Source: Sorex araneus (taxonomy: Eukaryota; Chordata; Mammalia; Eulipotyphla; Soricidae). From it: 64,000 bases of DNA. Below are positions 10,585-20,984 of this stretch, piece after piece. The position numbers were made by a program, and so were the translations under genes. The stretch spans positions 13,546,511 to 13,610,510 of the forward strand of contig NC_073308.1 of NCBI RefSeq assembly GCF_027595985.1, written 5' to 3'. The notes under the pieces were generated by a model. That model was not told the DNA's origin. It made no database searches and was given only the letters and a program-made list of their open reading frames with translations. Each line of letters begins with the position of its first letter. Position 1 is the first letter of the stretch.

Positions 10585-10723
10585 TGGCAGTGGGCAGGGA
10601 CTCCCTGTCTCGCTAGACCCACCCATTCCCGTTAGGCCCAAGACCCCGACTCTAGCCCGGTGCCCCCTTCCTCCCAGCAACCGAGACTCTTAGGGAAGAG
10701 CCATGCTGTCATCAGGGTGAGGC

Positions 10724-10845
10724 CCGGATGTCGGCACACTCTTGCAGGAAACGCTGGAGGAGCAGGGCACACAGCAGCTGGGCCATCTCTTCTGCAGCTG
10801 CTCCAGCAGGAAGTCCCACAGGCGGCTCAGCTCCTCCAGATGTGC
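10724..10845 (-). pseudogene. SPTA1-like alpha-spectrin pseudogene, exon B
   Basis: The acceptor is CCCACCAG at 10846. The frame opens AHLEELSRLWDFLLEQLQK, matching the SPTA1 stretch AHIEELRHLWDLLLEL. A one-base loss near 10788-10786 then shifts the frame; in the next frame the match continues with MAQLLCALLLQRFLQECADI, equivalent to QLLRALKFQQYVQECADI of SPTA1. The expected end (residues like LEWIGDK followed by a donor) is missing after 10724. So the exon has a frameshift and a lost 3' splice junction. It follows exon A in the order and phase of SPTA1. Confidence 0.8.
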
Positions 10846-11518
10846 CTGGTGGGGGCAGACAGGACCCTCAGGCCCCTGCAGGGCTGTGCTGGGCGTCCAA
10901 GCCCAGCTCAGCGATCAGAAGAATGGACGAACACCGACATGGACCAAGCCCAACACTGTCTCCCTTAAAGCAGAGCTGGGCCAGGAGTGAGAGTGGCTCG
11001 TGCCAGCACTGGCCTGCAGACACCCTGAGAGGCACCCGCAGCACCCGTGAGGCTGTCCTGAGCAGGGGCTTCTCCAGGAAGGGCAGAGAAGCCATTCAGC
11101 TGACCTGGCACAAGGAGTCCCTGAGCTTGAGAACGTGTAAGGCCTCAGACGTGGAGGTGAGAACGACAGAGGTGAGGACACAGTCATGGTGGTGGAAACA
11201 AGGTGAGGTGTGAGCCAGAGAGCTGAGGACACTTGTGAAGTGAGGGCGTGATACTAGGGAGCAGCTCCCGTGGGGCCCAGCCTTGCACTGGGAATCAGGG
11301 ATGGCCCAGAGAAAAGATAGAAACAAAATTGGGCAAAATCGTGACTTGGGGCCCATGGGAGGGGGCACGGTCTTGAGTCAATTCTCCCAGGGCAGGAACT
11401 GAGGGGCCCACCATACCAGGGATGAGGTGACACGGGAAGGTCTCCTTGTTGGGAGCCAGGGCTCCAGGAGCCTGGTGAAGCCACCACCTACCAGAACGGA
11501 GAGCTGACCACACCTCAC

Positions 11519-11644
11519 CTTAGTGTCCTCGTGGGCAAAGTCGCCCTCGACAAACCAGACAGTCCTGATCTCCTCCAGCTCGGGGATGACCCTCGACTTG
11601 GCCTGCACCTCGGCCTCCAAGGCCTCGTGCTTCTGTTACTTCCC
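11519..11644 (-). pseudogene. SPTA1-like alpha-spectrin pseudogene, exon A
   Basis: Alpha-spectrin forms the membrane skeleton with beta-spectrin through chains of 106-residue triple-helical repeats. This 126-bp exon (42 codons) lies between acceptor CCTCTGCAG and donor ACTAAG|GTGAGG on the - strand. It reads GK-stop-QKHEALEAEVQAKSR and ends EGDFAHEDTK. I recall erythroid alpha-spectrin having GKYQKHQSLEAEVQTKSR and GHSAHEETK at this point, in its first full repeats. The stop TAA at 11638-11636 replaces the Tyr codon (TAC to TAA needs one change). The conserved splice sites show this is a genomic duplicate, not a processed copy. Confidence 0.82.
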
Positions 11645-11865
11645 CTGCAGAGGCAGGAAGTGCTGCTGCTGCCTCCCCAGGGCCTCCCGCCTTCAGCAGA
11701 GCACCCTGCTCCCAGCCCAGCTCAAATGCCTCCTGACACCCCACAGGAAAGAGTCCCTGTGAGCACACCTAAGTGTTTTAGTCTTCATCATGAGTTGCCC
11801 CTTTTCCTCCTCCTAGAGAAACTTATTGTGTCCTTGCTGCATCCTCATGTAGTTAAAGCTTATCT

Positions 11866-12042
11866 TTTTTTTTTTTTTTTTTTGCTTTTTGGGTCACACC
11901 CGGTGATGCTCAGGGGTTACTCCTGGCTCTGCATTCAGGAATTACTCCTGGTGGTGCTCGCGGGACCATATGGGATGCTGGGAATCGGAACCCGGATCAG
12001 CCACGTGTAAGGCAAATGCCCTACCTGCTGTGCTCCAGCCCC
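11866..12042 (-). mobile_element. tRNA-derived SINE with target duplication
   Basis: Minus copy opening with a poly(T) run. The flanks TAAAGCTTATCTT and TAAAGTTTATCTT are a target duplication with one difference. Confidence 0.9.
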
Positions 12043-12877
12043 ATAAAGTTTATCTTTAACCTTTTCTTTGTATTTTACCGCTCATTCTCTCAGTTCCCCA
12101 AGTCAATCTAATTACTTACAGCCAAAGCTTTTCAGTAATTCTGAACTTTGTGTTGTACTGCTTTGTATTTGAAGTACAATGTACTTGTACCTGCTTTTTC
12201 ATTTCCCTTGTAGCCTTTGTATGTTTTACTCTAGAGCAATGGTCTTTGGTTAAACATGGAAAGTCCAATAATGCACTTAATATTTGGGAGTTGATTGACT
12301 TTGAAATACATCTACTTCTGGGCATAATGATTTGGTCATAATTACTTTACTCAGGATTCAGTTGCTGTAATCCCTAGCACCCCAAAAGGGAAGTCCCACC
12401 ATGGAACTAGGATGGACCCAGCGCGAGTGACAAAGCTACCACAGCATCAAAATGGGACATTCTAGAAAGCAGAAATGCACGATCTTGATGCAAGCTGTTA
12501 TGACTTAACAGACAGGACCCCCATGGGGAAGGACAAGCTGAACTGGCCTGAGGACTTAGTCTGGGAATTATGGTAAAGCCTTGATTATTCTCAGAACCCG
12601 GAGAAATAAGTGTTAAAATGAAAAGCCTTGCTTGCTCTCAGAGCTCAGAGATGTGAGTGTTGGGATCCTAGTCTCTTGCTGTGTTATCCAAACAACTGCA
12701 AGTATTGACAACATATACAACTGGAGGGAAAGAGAGTGTCTCCTTGACTTAATCTTGCTAAGAATTTAAGAACAGTTAAAATAAGGGTCAGGAGGACTGC
12801 CCCACAGCTTGATACCCTGTTGTGTGAATATTTGTTCAGTCGGAGGCACTGAGACAAGGAACGCGAGAGAAATTATT

Positions 12878-13058
12878 ATTTTGTTTTTGTTTTTTGCTTT
12901 TTGGGTCACACCTGGTGATGCACAGGAGTTACTCCTGGCTCTGCGCTCAGGAATTACTCCTGGTGGTGCTCAGGGGACCATATGGAATGCTGGGAATCGA
13001 ACCCAGGTCGGCTGCGCACAAGGCAAACGTCCTACCTGCTGTGCTATTGCTCCAGCCC
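12878..13058 (-). mobile_element. tRNA-derived SINE with target duplication
   Basis: Full-length minus copy flanked by GAGAGAAATTATT at 12865-12877 and 13059-13071. Confidence 0.92.
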
Positions 13059-13159
13059 GAGAGAAATTATTTTTCATGGATCTCATGCACTTGGGGAAAA
13101 TGTAGCTGGGATGGAGAGAGGAGCACGAAATAAATGATGGTTAAAGGGATCATTCGGTA

Positions 13160-13465
13160 GAGTAGATGCGTGTTGAAAGTAAACTATGGACCAAACATGA
13201 TGGCTGCTCCTTACCTGTATTGCAAACCCTAACACCCAAAAGGACACAGAGGGTTAGAGGGATTATACCTGCCACAGAGGCAGAAGGTGGGAAGGGGTGG
13301 TGTTGGGGGGAGGGATATTGGGAACATTGGTGGTGGAGAATGGGCATTGGTGGAGGGATGGGTATTGACATTGTTTGACTGAAAAGCAATCATGAAAGTC
13401 TGTAAGTCTGTAAATGTATCTCAGGATGATTCATTAGACGGAAATAAATCAATAAATAAAAATAA
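13160..13465 (+). mobile_element. Chimeric retroposon with L1-like 3' end (copy 2)
   Basis: It contains GTGTTGAAAGTAAACTATGG, a G-rich block (ggtggtgttggggggaggg), GAACATTGGTGGTGG, GTGATT-like and AATAAA tail motifs in the same order as the other copies. The 5' end is unclear; the sequence from about 12360, interrupted by the SINE 12878-13058, may belong to it. No convincing target duplication was found. Confidence 0.6.
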
Positions 13466-15170
13466 ATGTTTATCTATGTAAATGATCAATCATACCTATG
13501 TCTTTTTCTCAAGTCCCCTCAGATGTTCTGTAAGTATGCAAGCAGCTCTGAATTAAACAGGCCATTTTCACCACAGGCTGTGGTCTCCCTGCTCGTCATC
13601 TCTCTCTCTATGTTGGAAAGATCTGGGGAACACATTTTACTTTGTGAAATTACACTTTCCTTACCTGAGCGCCGTACATAATGGAACTGTCCTTGGCAGT
13701 CACTAATCCCCTTTCCTTCCAAATGGCCACATGGACATGTAGTCTCCAAGAAATCAAGTTTACACTGATTCATCTGCCCTCCCTTAACTCTAGGGCTCTG
13801 ACCAAAGCTAGGAGATCAGCTAGCTGCACTGACGTCCCACAGGCAAGGCGTCACTTTTCACCAGAGCAGTGGGGGGGGGTCACCAAGGCATAACCAGACT
13901 AGATGCACATCACAGAGGAACCGCCATCCTGGTAAACGTGGCAACACCTTCTCTGTGAAATTACCCAAGCCAAGTCAGAGATGTCTGAACAATTCCTCAG
14001 AGATATAACTGAGGTCAGCTTTCCTTGGTACACCTTGAGGCCCTTTGCTCCTTTTCCAGTGCTCTCTGGTAAGACAACTTTAATATTTCATCTGGGTAGG
14101 CCTGGGACTCACAATCTGCATTTGAAGCTCCTTCCCAAGAGTTGCAGTTCACACATACTGTCACACTCACAAGCAGATGTACCCTGATGGCGATGCCTTC
14201 CACCCCTTTCCAGACTCAGCATCGGAATGTATGAGTGGGTGAGCACCCATGAATGAGGCACCTCTGTGCATTCTGGATCAATAAGCAATTGCTAAGTGGG
14301 AGTATAACCATGTTCTCACTAGCCTTGGAGACTTATTTCCAAAGCCAGCATCTCATGAACTATGAGTAGAAGTTCATTTCCCCAGAAATAAAACTAGATC
14401 AGCCTGAGCCTTCAGATGACCTTCCCTGGACCTGGTGGATCACCATAGGTTCTGAGAAAAAGCATGAGATCAGTGGCTGTCTGGATTGAGTTCCTGGCAG
14501 GTGATCCTGGGAATCAAGACCAGTGACTGGGCAGGCTTCCTGCCCTTGGCCTGACTGAGGGATTCAGGGGAAGTGCAACCCTGTCACACAAAGTTCTAAT
14601 TAGTTTGCCTGTGCAAACTTGGCAATCAACACAACTATTTGATGGCAAACTTCCTCACTTTTGTCCTGGCTCAAGATCTGATGTCCACTGAGTGCAGAGC
14701 TCAGTTCCACAAGTCCCAAACCCAGAATAGCTCCTCGTTCCTTGGATTCAAGCACTTGTCTCCGAGCCTCTAACTGCTTTCTATGAAGGATGGGGTCAAG
14801 GATCAAAAATAACTTTACCTTCCCTGTTTATGAAACATTCAGGTAAGCATGGAAACCCGATGTGCTGTTTATAACATTCACCTGAGCCAACTCCCTTTCC
14901 ACTGGGGAGTTCTAGAGGTGGAGCCTGCAGTGCCACTGCTGGCCTGAATGCCGCAGTCCTCAGCAGAGTGTTGCCTTTCTGGGACAAAGCTAAGCTGGCG
15001 GGCATTGCCATGTCCCCCAAATCCTCAAAGCCTGAGTTTCCCAAGTCAGGGACACAAGTCTCCCGACACCCCACCAGCATCAGGATTCTGATTTTAAAAC
15101 ATAACTTTGCACCTGCTTGACTTGAGATGGACTTGAGGACAGAGATAATATTTTTGAGGAGAGTGGGGAG
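13466..15170. other. Unique sequence without recognised gene
   Basis: 1.7 kb free of SINEs, unusual for this window. Short ORFs on both strands show no domain or splice pattern. It may be flanking sequence brought in with the spectrin duplication or simply single-copy intergenic DNA. Confidence 0.5.
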
Positions 15171-15318
15171 TGGGGCCGCCAGCAATTTTCAGGGGTGACT
15201 CTTGGCTTTGCACTCAGGGCTCACTCCTAGAAGTGCTTAGGGGATCCTCTGGGATGCCAGAGATTGAACCCAGGTCCGTCTCATGCAAGACAAACGCCCA
15301 CCACACTGTACTACCTCT
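15170..15318 (-). mobile_element. tRNA-derived SINE, diverged
   Basis: Minus copy directly next to the trinucleotide palindrome. Confidence 0.75.
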
Positions 15319-15320
15319 CT

Positions 15321-15396
15321 CATGATGATGATGATAATGATGATGATGATGATGATGATGATCATCATCATCATCATCATCATTATCATCATCATC
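15321..15396. repeat. Palindromic ATG/ATC trinucleotide microsatellite
   Basis: A GAT-type run (15321-15360) turns at GATC (15360-15363) into an ATC run (15361-15396), so the two halves are inverted repeats. Each half carries one variant unit (gataatga and cattatca), offset by a single repeat unit. Confidence 0.95.
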
Positions 15397-15516
15397 CCAC
15401 TGATGGCCGATTTTCTCGAGCGGTCTCAGTAACATCTCCATTCGTCCTAGCCCTGAGATTTTAGCAGCCTCTCTTCACTTGTCCTTCCCAATGGTGCTGT
15501 ATTGGAGGCTCTTTCA

Positions 15517-15832
15517 TGTTGGGGACTGCTCAGGACCCTGAACAAAAGAGGACCCCGAAACCTTTACCCAGGACAAACCGGAAAATTCCATTACCAACTT
15601 TGCATGACCTGAGGCAAAGGTGCCCTTGTGACAAAGGAAATAGCCAAACTCAAGAGGTAAAAGTAGGGCCGGAGCGATAGCACAGCAGGTAGGGCGTTTG
15701 CCTTGCACGCGGCCGACCCGGGTTCAATCCCCGGCATCCCATATGGTCCCCCAAGCACCGCCAGGAGTAATCCCTGAGTGCAAAGCCAGGAGTAACCCCT
15801 GAGCATTGCTGGGTGTGACCCAAAAAGCAAAA

Positions 15833-15868
<36 letters not shown>

Positions 15869-16325
15869 TAAAAAAGAGGTAAAAGTAGCCCAGGGCAGTT
15901 AACTAAGAGACGCCATAAAGCCCTAAAGTAGAATACCTTCCTCTACAATAAAAACCTTATGCATTCCTCCTGCCACATGCTCCTGCCAGATAAACCCTTG
16001 CCTTCCTCTCCCCACTATTTCTCAATCTACTCTTGAAGAATGTTGTAAGCCCACCTAATACACCCCGAACCTTTCCTTATTTGGTCTGAAAAGACACTTC
16101 CCTGATGATTGACAACTTATGTACCAACCCCCTGTTAAGAAAAGTATAAAACCAGCATGGCAGTTAATAAAGTTGCCCTTGATTGGCATGTGTCATCTTG
16201 GGCCCCCTGTTTACTAACCTCACTAGTCTTATTTCAGGTCGGGACCCTCACAGAATCCACCCAATTAGGAGTGCTTTCCACTGTTGTCCCTCCTCGGGCC
16301 GGAGAGATCTCCAGGGGAGCGCGCA
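15517..16325 (+). mobile_element. Solo LTR, class II (ERVK-like), with nested SINE
   Basis: It starts TGTTGGGGAC and ends GAGCGCGCA, with a 6-bp target duplication CTTTCA at 15511-15516 and 16326-16331. TATAAA is at 16145-16150 and AATAAA at 16166-16171. Removing the nested SINE (15667-15873) leaves about 600 bp. Its boundaries are supported independently because the host repeat reads continuously across the duplication. Confidence 0.82.
15667..15873 (+). mobile_element. tRNA-derived SINE nested in an LTR
   Basis: A full-length copy with ggccggagcgatagcacagc head and an (AAAT)n tail. The flanks AAGAGGTAAAAAGTAG (left) and AAGAGGTAAAAGTAG (right) are a target duplication differing by one base. 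Confidence 0.9.
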
Positions 16326-16393
16326 CTTTCAGGGTCAGGGGAATGATACCCATCATTGTTACTGGTTTTGGCCTATGAATATGCCACGGGGAG

Positions 16394-18127
16394 CTCCTTT
16401 CCGGCCCCGCGCGAGATCGACCCCGGAGGCAACTGAACCACTTTGGGCACGAGCGGCGCCCCCAAAATGCCTCCACACTGTGTGCTCGGAGCTACTGGCC
16501 CAGGCGCTGCCAGCGGGGTATGGTCTTTTCTCTCTCAACTCTTTCTTTTTGAACACAGCGAGGCAATAGCCGGTTTTTAGACTCTACAGGAAGCCCGGGA
16601 AAGCCGATGGGCGGGACTTCCGGATCCGCCCTGTGCCGGCCGACATTTAAGCACAGAGCCACGTGGGGACGCTCCTTTCCGCCCCGCGCGAGATCGACCC
16701 CGGAGGCAACTGAACCACTTTGGACACGAGCGGCGCCCCAAAAATGCCTCCAAACTGTGTGCTCGGAGCTTCTGGCCCAGGCGCTACCAGCGAGTGATGC
16801 AACTACCAAAAGAATTTTCCCTGGACTACATATAGAAATCCAAAACCGCGCGGCTGCGATAGCAGCCTCGTGACCTAATATCTCTTGATTGTCAGCAATG
16901 TGTAAATCTTCCTTTTTGGCAGGGCTTACCGTGGGGGGAAACTCCAAACAATAGTGCTGAGTTTTTTGTTGAAGGGTAAAAGATTGTAGCGATAGAATTT
17001 TAGGCAGAATTTTCCCTGGACTTTATATAGAAACCCAAAACCGCGCGGCCGCGGCAGCCTAATGTCATCTAATCATCAGCAATATGAAATGGTTCCTTTG
17101 TAATGGGTTGGACTTTGGGGGGACCATAATAGGGTTAAAGTTTGTAGCGACGTGTAATTTCTGGCTGTACTTTCCCTGGACTTTATACAGAAATTCAAAG
17201 CCGCGAGGCCGCTGCCATGGCCACGCAACCTATTGTCATTTAATCATCACCAATATGAAATGGTTCCTTTTTAATGGGTCGGACTTTGGTGGGAAATCCT
17301 AACAAGAATAGTAAGTCTTTTGCTGAAATATTGAAGGCTACCAAAGTGGTAGCCATCTCTATAGACTGAACTAAGCCATATCCCCACGCTGGCTGAGAAG
17401 AAATATCCTTCTTTCTCGGGAAGAAACGCGGCATGGCGTTAACCATAGTATGATGTCCATTAAGCTGACACGGACATGGTGGCGTGGGAATGGGATACAA
17501 GGGAATAAATTATTATGTACTTGGAACAGCGGGACGCTGGTGGAATCTCGAGCCGGGGCCGATACCAGCGTATTACTTTTGGTTCCAGAAACTGCTTGCA
17601 GACATTCTACTAGACTATCAACTAAGCCAGAGCCCCACGCCGGCTGATGACGGGAAATAACCATCTTTTTTGGTTTGTTTTCCCTTTGTCAGGCAGCGTG
17701 GTGATTACTAAACAGGCGTGAACTCGGTGGCGCAAGACGAGGGGGGAAAAAAATAGAAAAGTTATGTAACAAACAGCGGGTCTTAACATCTCTACATTCT
17801 CAGCAATGGAGAGCCATCAAATGCTTCCTTGACAGTGGGACTGTCTTTTCTTTTTTTGGGGGAAACCCTAACAACAATAGTGAGTTATGTGTTGAAACAT
17901 GGACTGTAACCAAGATAAAGCGTAAATGAAGTGAAACTTATCACTTACAAGGGCGGGGACTGGGGGGGCGGGAGGGGGCGGGAGGTATATTGGGGTGGTT
18001 GGTGATGGAATATGGGCACGGGTGAAGGGAAGGGTGTTTGAGTATTGTATAACTGACATAATCCTGAGAACTATATAACCCTCCACATGGTGATTCAATA
18101 AAATTTAAATTTTAAAAAAAAAAAAAA
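16394..18127 (+). mobile_element. Chimeric retroposon with L1-like 3' end (copy 3, 1.7 kb, longest)
   Basis: A 17-bp perfect target duplication, GAATATGCCACGGGGAG, lies at 16377-16393 and 18128-18144, with a poly(A) tail just before the right copy. This is the mark of L1-type target-primed insertion. The 5' part is GC-rich with a duplicated module of about 125 bp (16394-16520 and 16669-16795, both containing gcgcgagatcgaccccggag). Three tandem units follow, starting with TTTCCCTGGACT near 16815, 17010 and 17170. The last 250 bp is the shared 3' end with G-rich tract and GTGATTCAATAAAATTT. There is no long ORF, so it is non-autonomous. Confidence 0.85.
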
Positions 18128-18604
18128 GAATATGCCACGGGGAGTTTGTCAGGCTCTACCATGAGGGCAGGAAACTCTTGGTAGCTTGCCAGGTTCTCCG
18201 AGAGGGAGAACTAGGCTACAAGCTTCCAGGAGCTTGGTTTTATAGTCTCTGGATGTTGGTCACTGATGGGATTACAAAGCATCAGGGACAGTTCCTGGGT
18301 GTGACTGCCTAGCTACTGGAAAATGGGGGATCTGGGCAGAAGAGGCCCAGTCCCAATCCGAGCAAGCTTGGAGATCTCAGCCCCAGGTCCCACACACCTG
18401 GGTTCCTCTGCTGGTAACTTCATGTGTGAGGGTCATCCAAATGTGTGGAGAGGGGCCTTGAACATGGCTGTGGCTAGGTTCCGGAGGTCTTTGGCTGCGG
18501 GGGCTCTGCTCGGGGTGGGAAGGGAAATTCAACCCACCCCCTCCGAGGGGCCCCAGTAAAGACAGTCAGGCGCGGGGGCAAGAGACTACCTCTCTAGCTC
18601 CAAA

Positions 18605-18784
18605 AATTATTGTTTTTTTGGAAGGAGGTTCACACCTGGCGACAGTCCGGGTTTACTCCTGGATCTGTGCTCAACGATTACTCCTGGCTGTGCTCAGGGA
18701 GACCATATGGGGTGCCAGGAACCGAACCCAGGTTGGCCACGTGCAAGGCAAGTGCCCTACCCACAGTACTACCACTCTGGCCCT
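18605..18784 (-). mobile_element. tRNA-derived SINE
   Basis: Minus copy ending a few bases before the inverted LTR at 18791. Confidence 0.85.
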
Positions 18785-18790
18785 TACAAT

Positions 18791-19451
18791 TGTTAGGGTC
18801 GGCAGATCTCTGCCCGGGGGAGGCTCGGAGAGATAAAAGAACAAAACCAAGACAACTCTTTCTGCAAATGCATGGGGTTTATTTAAGCCAATATAGCCAT
18901 ATTGGGACCTTCAATTGTGCCTCAATAGTGTGGCATAACTGAAGGCCCCGACCTCCAAAAAGCAGGCTGTATTTATACCCTTTTGGGGGAGAAATGAAAA
19001 TCTCACATATCAAAGGGAATCACATAGGTCACTTAATTTGCATATCTAAACATTTGTTGACAAATGAAAATCTCACATATCAAAGGGAATCACATCTATA
19101 TATCAAAGGGGATCACACATATTGGGGGAAAATTACATGTATTGAATCAAAGGAGAATCATACATATCAAAGAAAATCACAGGTATTGGATCAATAGGAA
19201 AACCATACAAAAGGGAAAACCACACCTATTTCACTTAATATGCTAATTTCAACATTTGTTGACCTGTTCGAGCAGATGTTTGTTTACAGTTCCTAGGGGC
19301 AGTTTGTTGGCCCATTTGGTGACAGAGTCCTGCCCAGGGGTAGGTCCTGAAGACATCTTTCAAAGCAGTCAAGTAGTTACAAAGGGCAACTTCAGCGGTT
19401 AACCCTTAACCTGCCCTTCAGTTCTTGACTCTTAACCTGCCCTCCTCTTCA
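18791..19451 (-). mobile_element. Solo LTR (class I-like), inverted partner
   Basis: On the - strand it starts TGAAGAGGAGGGCA and ends CCTAACA. The TATA box (reverse of tatttata, 18970-18977) and poly(A) signal (reverse of tttatt, 18878-18883) fit the orientation. Possible 4-bp target duplication CAAT (18787-18790) and CAAA (19452-19455). It is almost identical to the LTR at 20126-20782 in the opposite direction; 60- and 67-codon ORFs in both are identical and are repeat products. Confidence 0.85.
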
Positions 19452-20125
19452 CAAATTTTAAGTTCACAAAAGCAGTGTTTGCTCTCAGTGAAAGGGGAGC
19501 CTCCTTGCCCAGGAATCCTGTACTCTTTCAGTTTTTCTTTAGTTTTGTCTTTGGGTTTTTTTCACCTCTGCTAGTGCTGCTCAGAAGTTACTCCCAGGGC
19601 TGTCTGTGCTCGGGTGTTGCTCTGGGGACTATCCCGTGCTGAGGGTCACACCCGTGCCTTCCACACATGGAGCCTCTGCTCCAGCCTAGGGAGCCCTCTC
19701 CCTGGCCCAGACCCTGTGTATTCTGAACCACTGTATTTTCCAATCTGTGGTAACTGTGATTTGAGTAATAGTAGTTACACAGTTACACCCAATGCTCAAA
19801 AATGTGTGTTAAGCGCTTAGACATCACATTTCCTGTCTCATTTATTGGTCTGTGCAAGTCTCCCTGGGGCTTACTGATATGCTAATGGAATGTTACAAAG
19901 GCTGTGCTCAGGCCCTTGGGGAAAGGAAGCAGAAGAAACTGTGTGACTGGAAGAACCAAGTGCTTCCCTGTCCCAGTTGAGATGCAGGGACATGCACTAT
20001 CAGTGATTGTGCATGGAGAGAAAGATACATCTGGAAATAAGAAAATAATTGATAGGGCTTTTTGCGGGGAGGGGTGGTGTGCAGTACCTGCCTGTGCTCA
20101 GGGCTTACTCCTGATATATTCGGGT
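19452..20125. other. Spacer between inverted LTRs
   Basis: 674 bp containing a minus SINE fragment near 19545-19690, the left part of the SINE split by the right LTR (from about 20050), and otherwise unique sequence. No viral internal region is present. Confidence 0.7.
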
Positions 20126-20782
20126 TGAAGAGGAGGGCAAGTTAAGAGTCAAGAATTGAAGGGCAGGTTAAGGGTTAACCGCTGAAGTTGCCCTTTGTAA
20201 CTACTTGACTGCTTTGAAAGATGTCTTCAGGACCTACCCCTGGGCAGGACTCTGTCACCAAATGGGCCAACAAACTGCCCCTAGGAACTGTAAACAAACA
20301 TCTGCTCGAACAGGTCAACAAATGTTGAAATTAGCATATTAAGTGAAATAGGTGTGGTTTTCCCTTTTGTATGGTTTTCCTATTGATCCAATACCTGTGA
20401 TTTTCTTTGATATGTATGATTCTCCTTTGATTCAATACATGTAATTTTCCCCCAATATGTGTGATCCCCTTTGATATATAGATGTGATTCCCTTTGATAT
20501 GTGAGATTTTCATTTGTCAACAAATGTTTAGATATGCAAATTAAGTGACCTATGTGATTCCCTTTGATATGTGAGATTTTCATTTCTCCCCCAAAAGGGT
20601 ATAAATACAGCCTGCTTTTTGGAGGTCGGGGCCTTCAGTTATGCCACACTATTGAGGCACAATTGAAGGTCCCAATATAGCTATATTGGCTTAAATAAAC
20701 CCCATGCATTTGCAGAAAGAGTTGTCTTGGTTTTGTTCTTTTATCTCTCTGAGCCTCCCCCGGGCAGAGATCGCCCCTAACA
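20126..20782 (+). mobile_element. Solo LTR (class I-like)
   Basis: TGAAGAGG...CCTAACA, 657 bp, with a 4-bp target duplication GGGT at 20122-20125 and 20783-20786. The insertion splits a SINE (20050-20125 plus 20783-20862) that reads continuously when the LTR and one GGGT are removed. TATAAATA is at 20600-20607 and AATAAA at 20694-20699. An internal array of CACATATCAAAGGGAATCAC-like units (on the other strand) fills U3. Confidence 0.88.
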
Positions 20783-20984
20783 GGGTCATTCCTGGCATAC
20801 TCAGGATTAGACCCACATCAGGTAGGTACCTTACCCACTGTACTATCTCTCTGGCCCCAGGCCAACAGGTCTCAATGATCAATACAGGGAGCAGAAAGAG
20901 GATGATCATCAGATTTCCAACACTCAAAATGTTATTCCTAGTTAAGTTTCTAATTTTGTTTTTATTATCTGTTTGTTTGATAAT

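Larger units (their letters stand above)
15318..18260 (-). repeat. Old long shrew-type repeat, split by later insertions
   Basis: Three pieces (15318-15516, 16326-16376, 18128-about 18260) join into one continuous repeat once the insertions are removed. The middle join reads ggaggctctttcagggtcagggg and the right join gaatatgccacggggagtttgtcagg. The text is related to the body of the long-body SINE (gtttttggcctatgaatatgccacggggag; gctctccgagagg). It begins with an ATC-type trinucleotide run. Strand is given by analogy with the long-body SINE, whose tRNA head lies on the other strand. Confidence 0.7.

Noticed and set aside
15321-15396. Asp/His-rich coding repeat
   Set aside because: It is a trinucleotide microsatellite inside a repeat, open in all frames by composition.
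19064-20513. Identical 60-codon ORFs on opposite strands
   Set aside because: They are the same segment of two inverted LTR copies and show no coding signature.
18791-20782. A provirus with inverted LTRs
   Set aside because: Spacer contains SINE and unique DNA, no viral genes, and the right LTR has its own target duplication.
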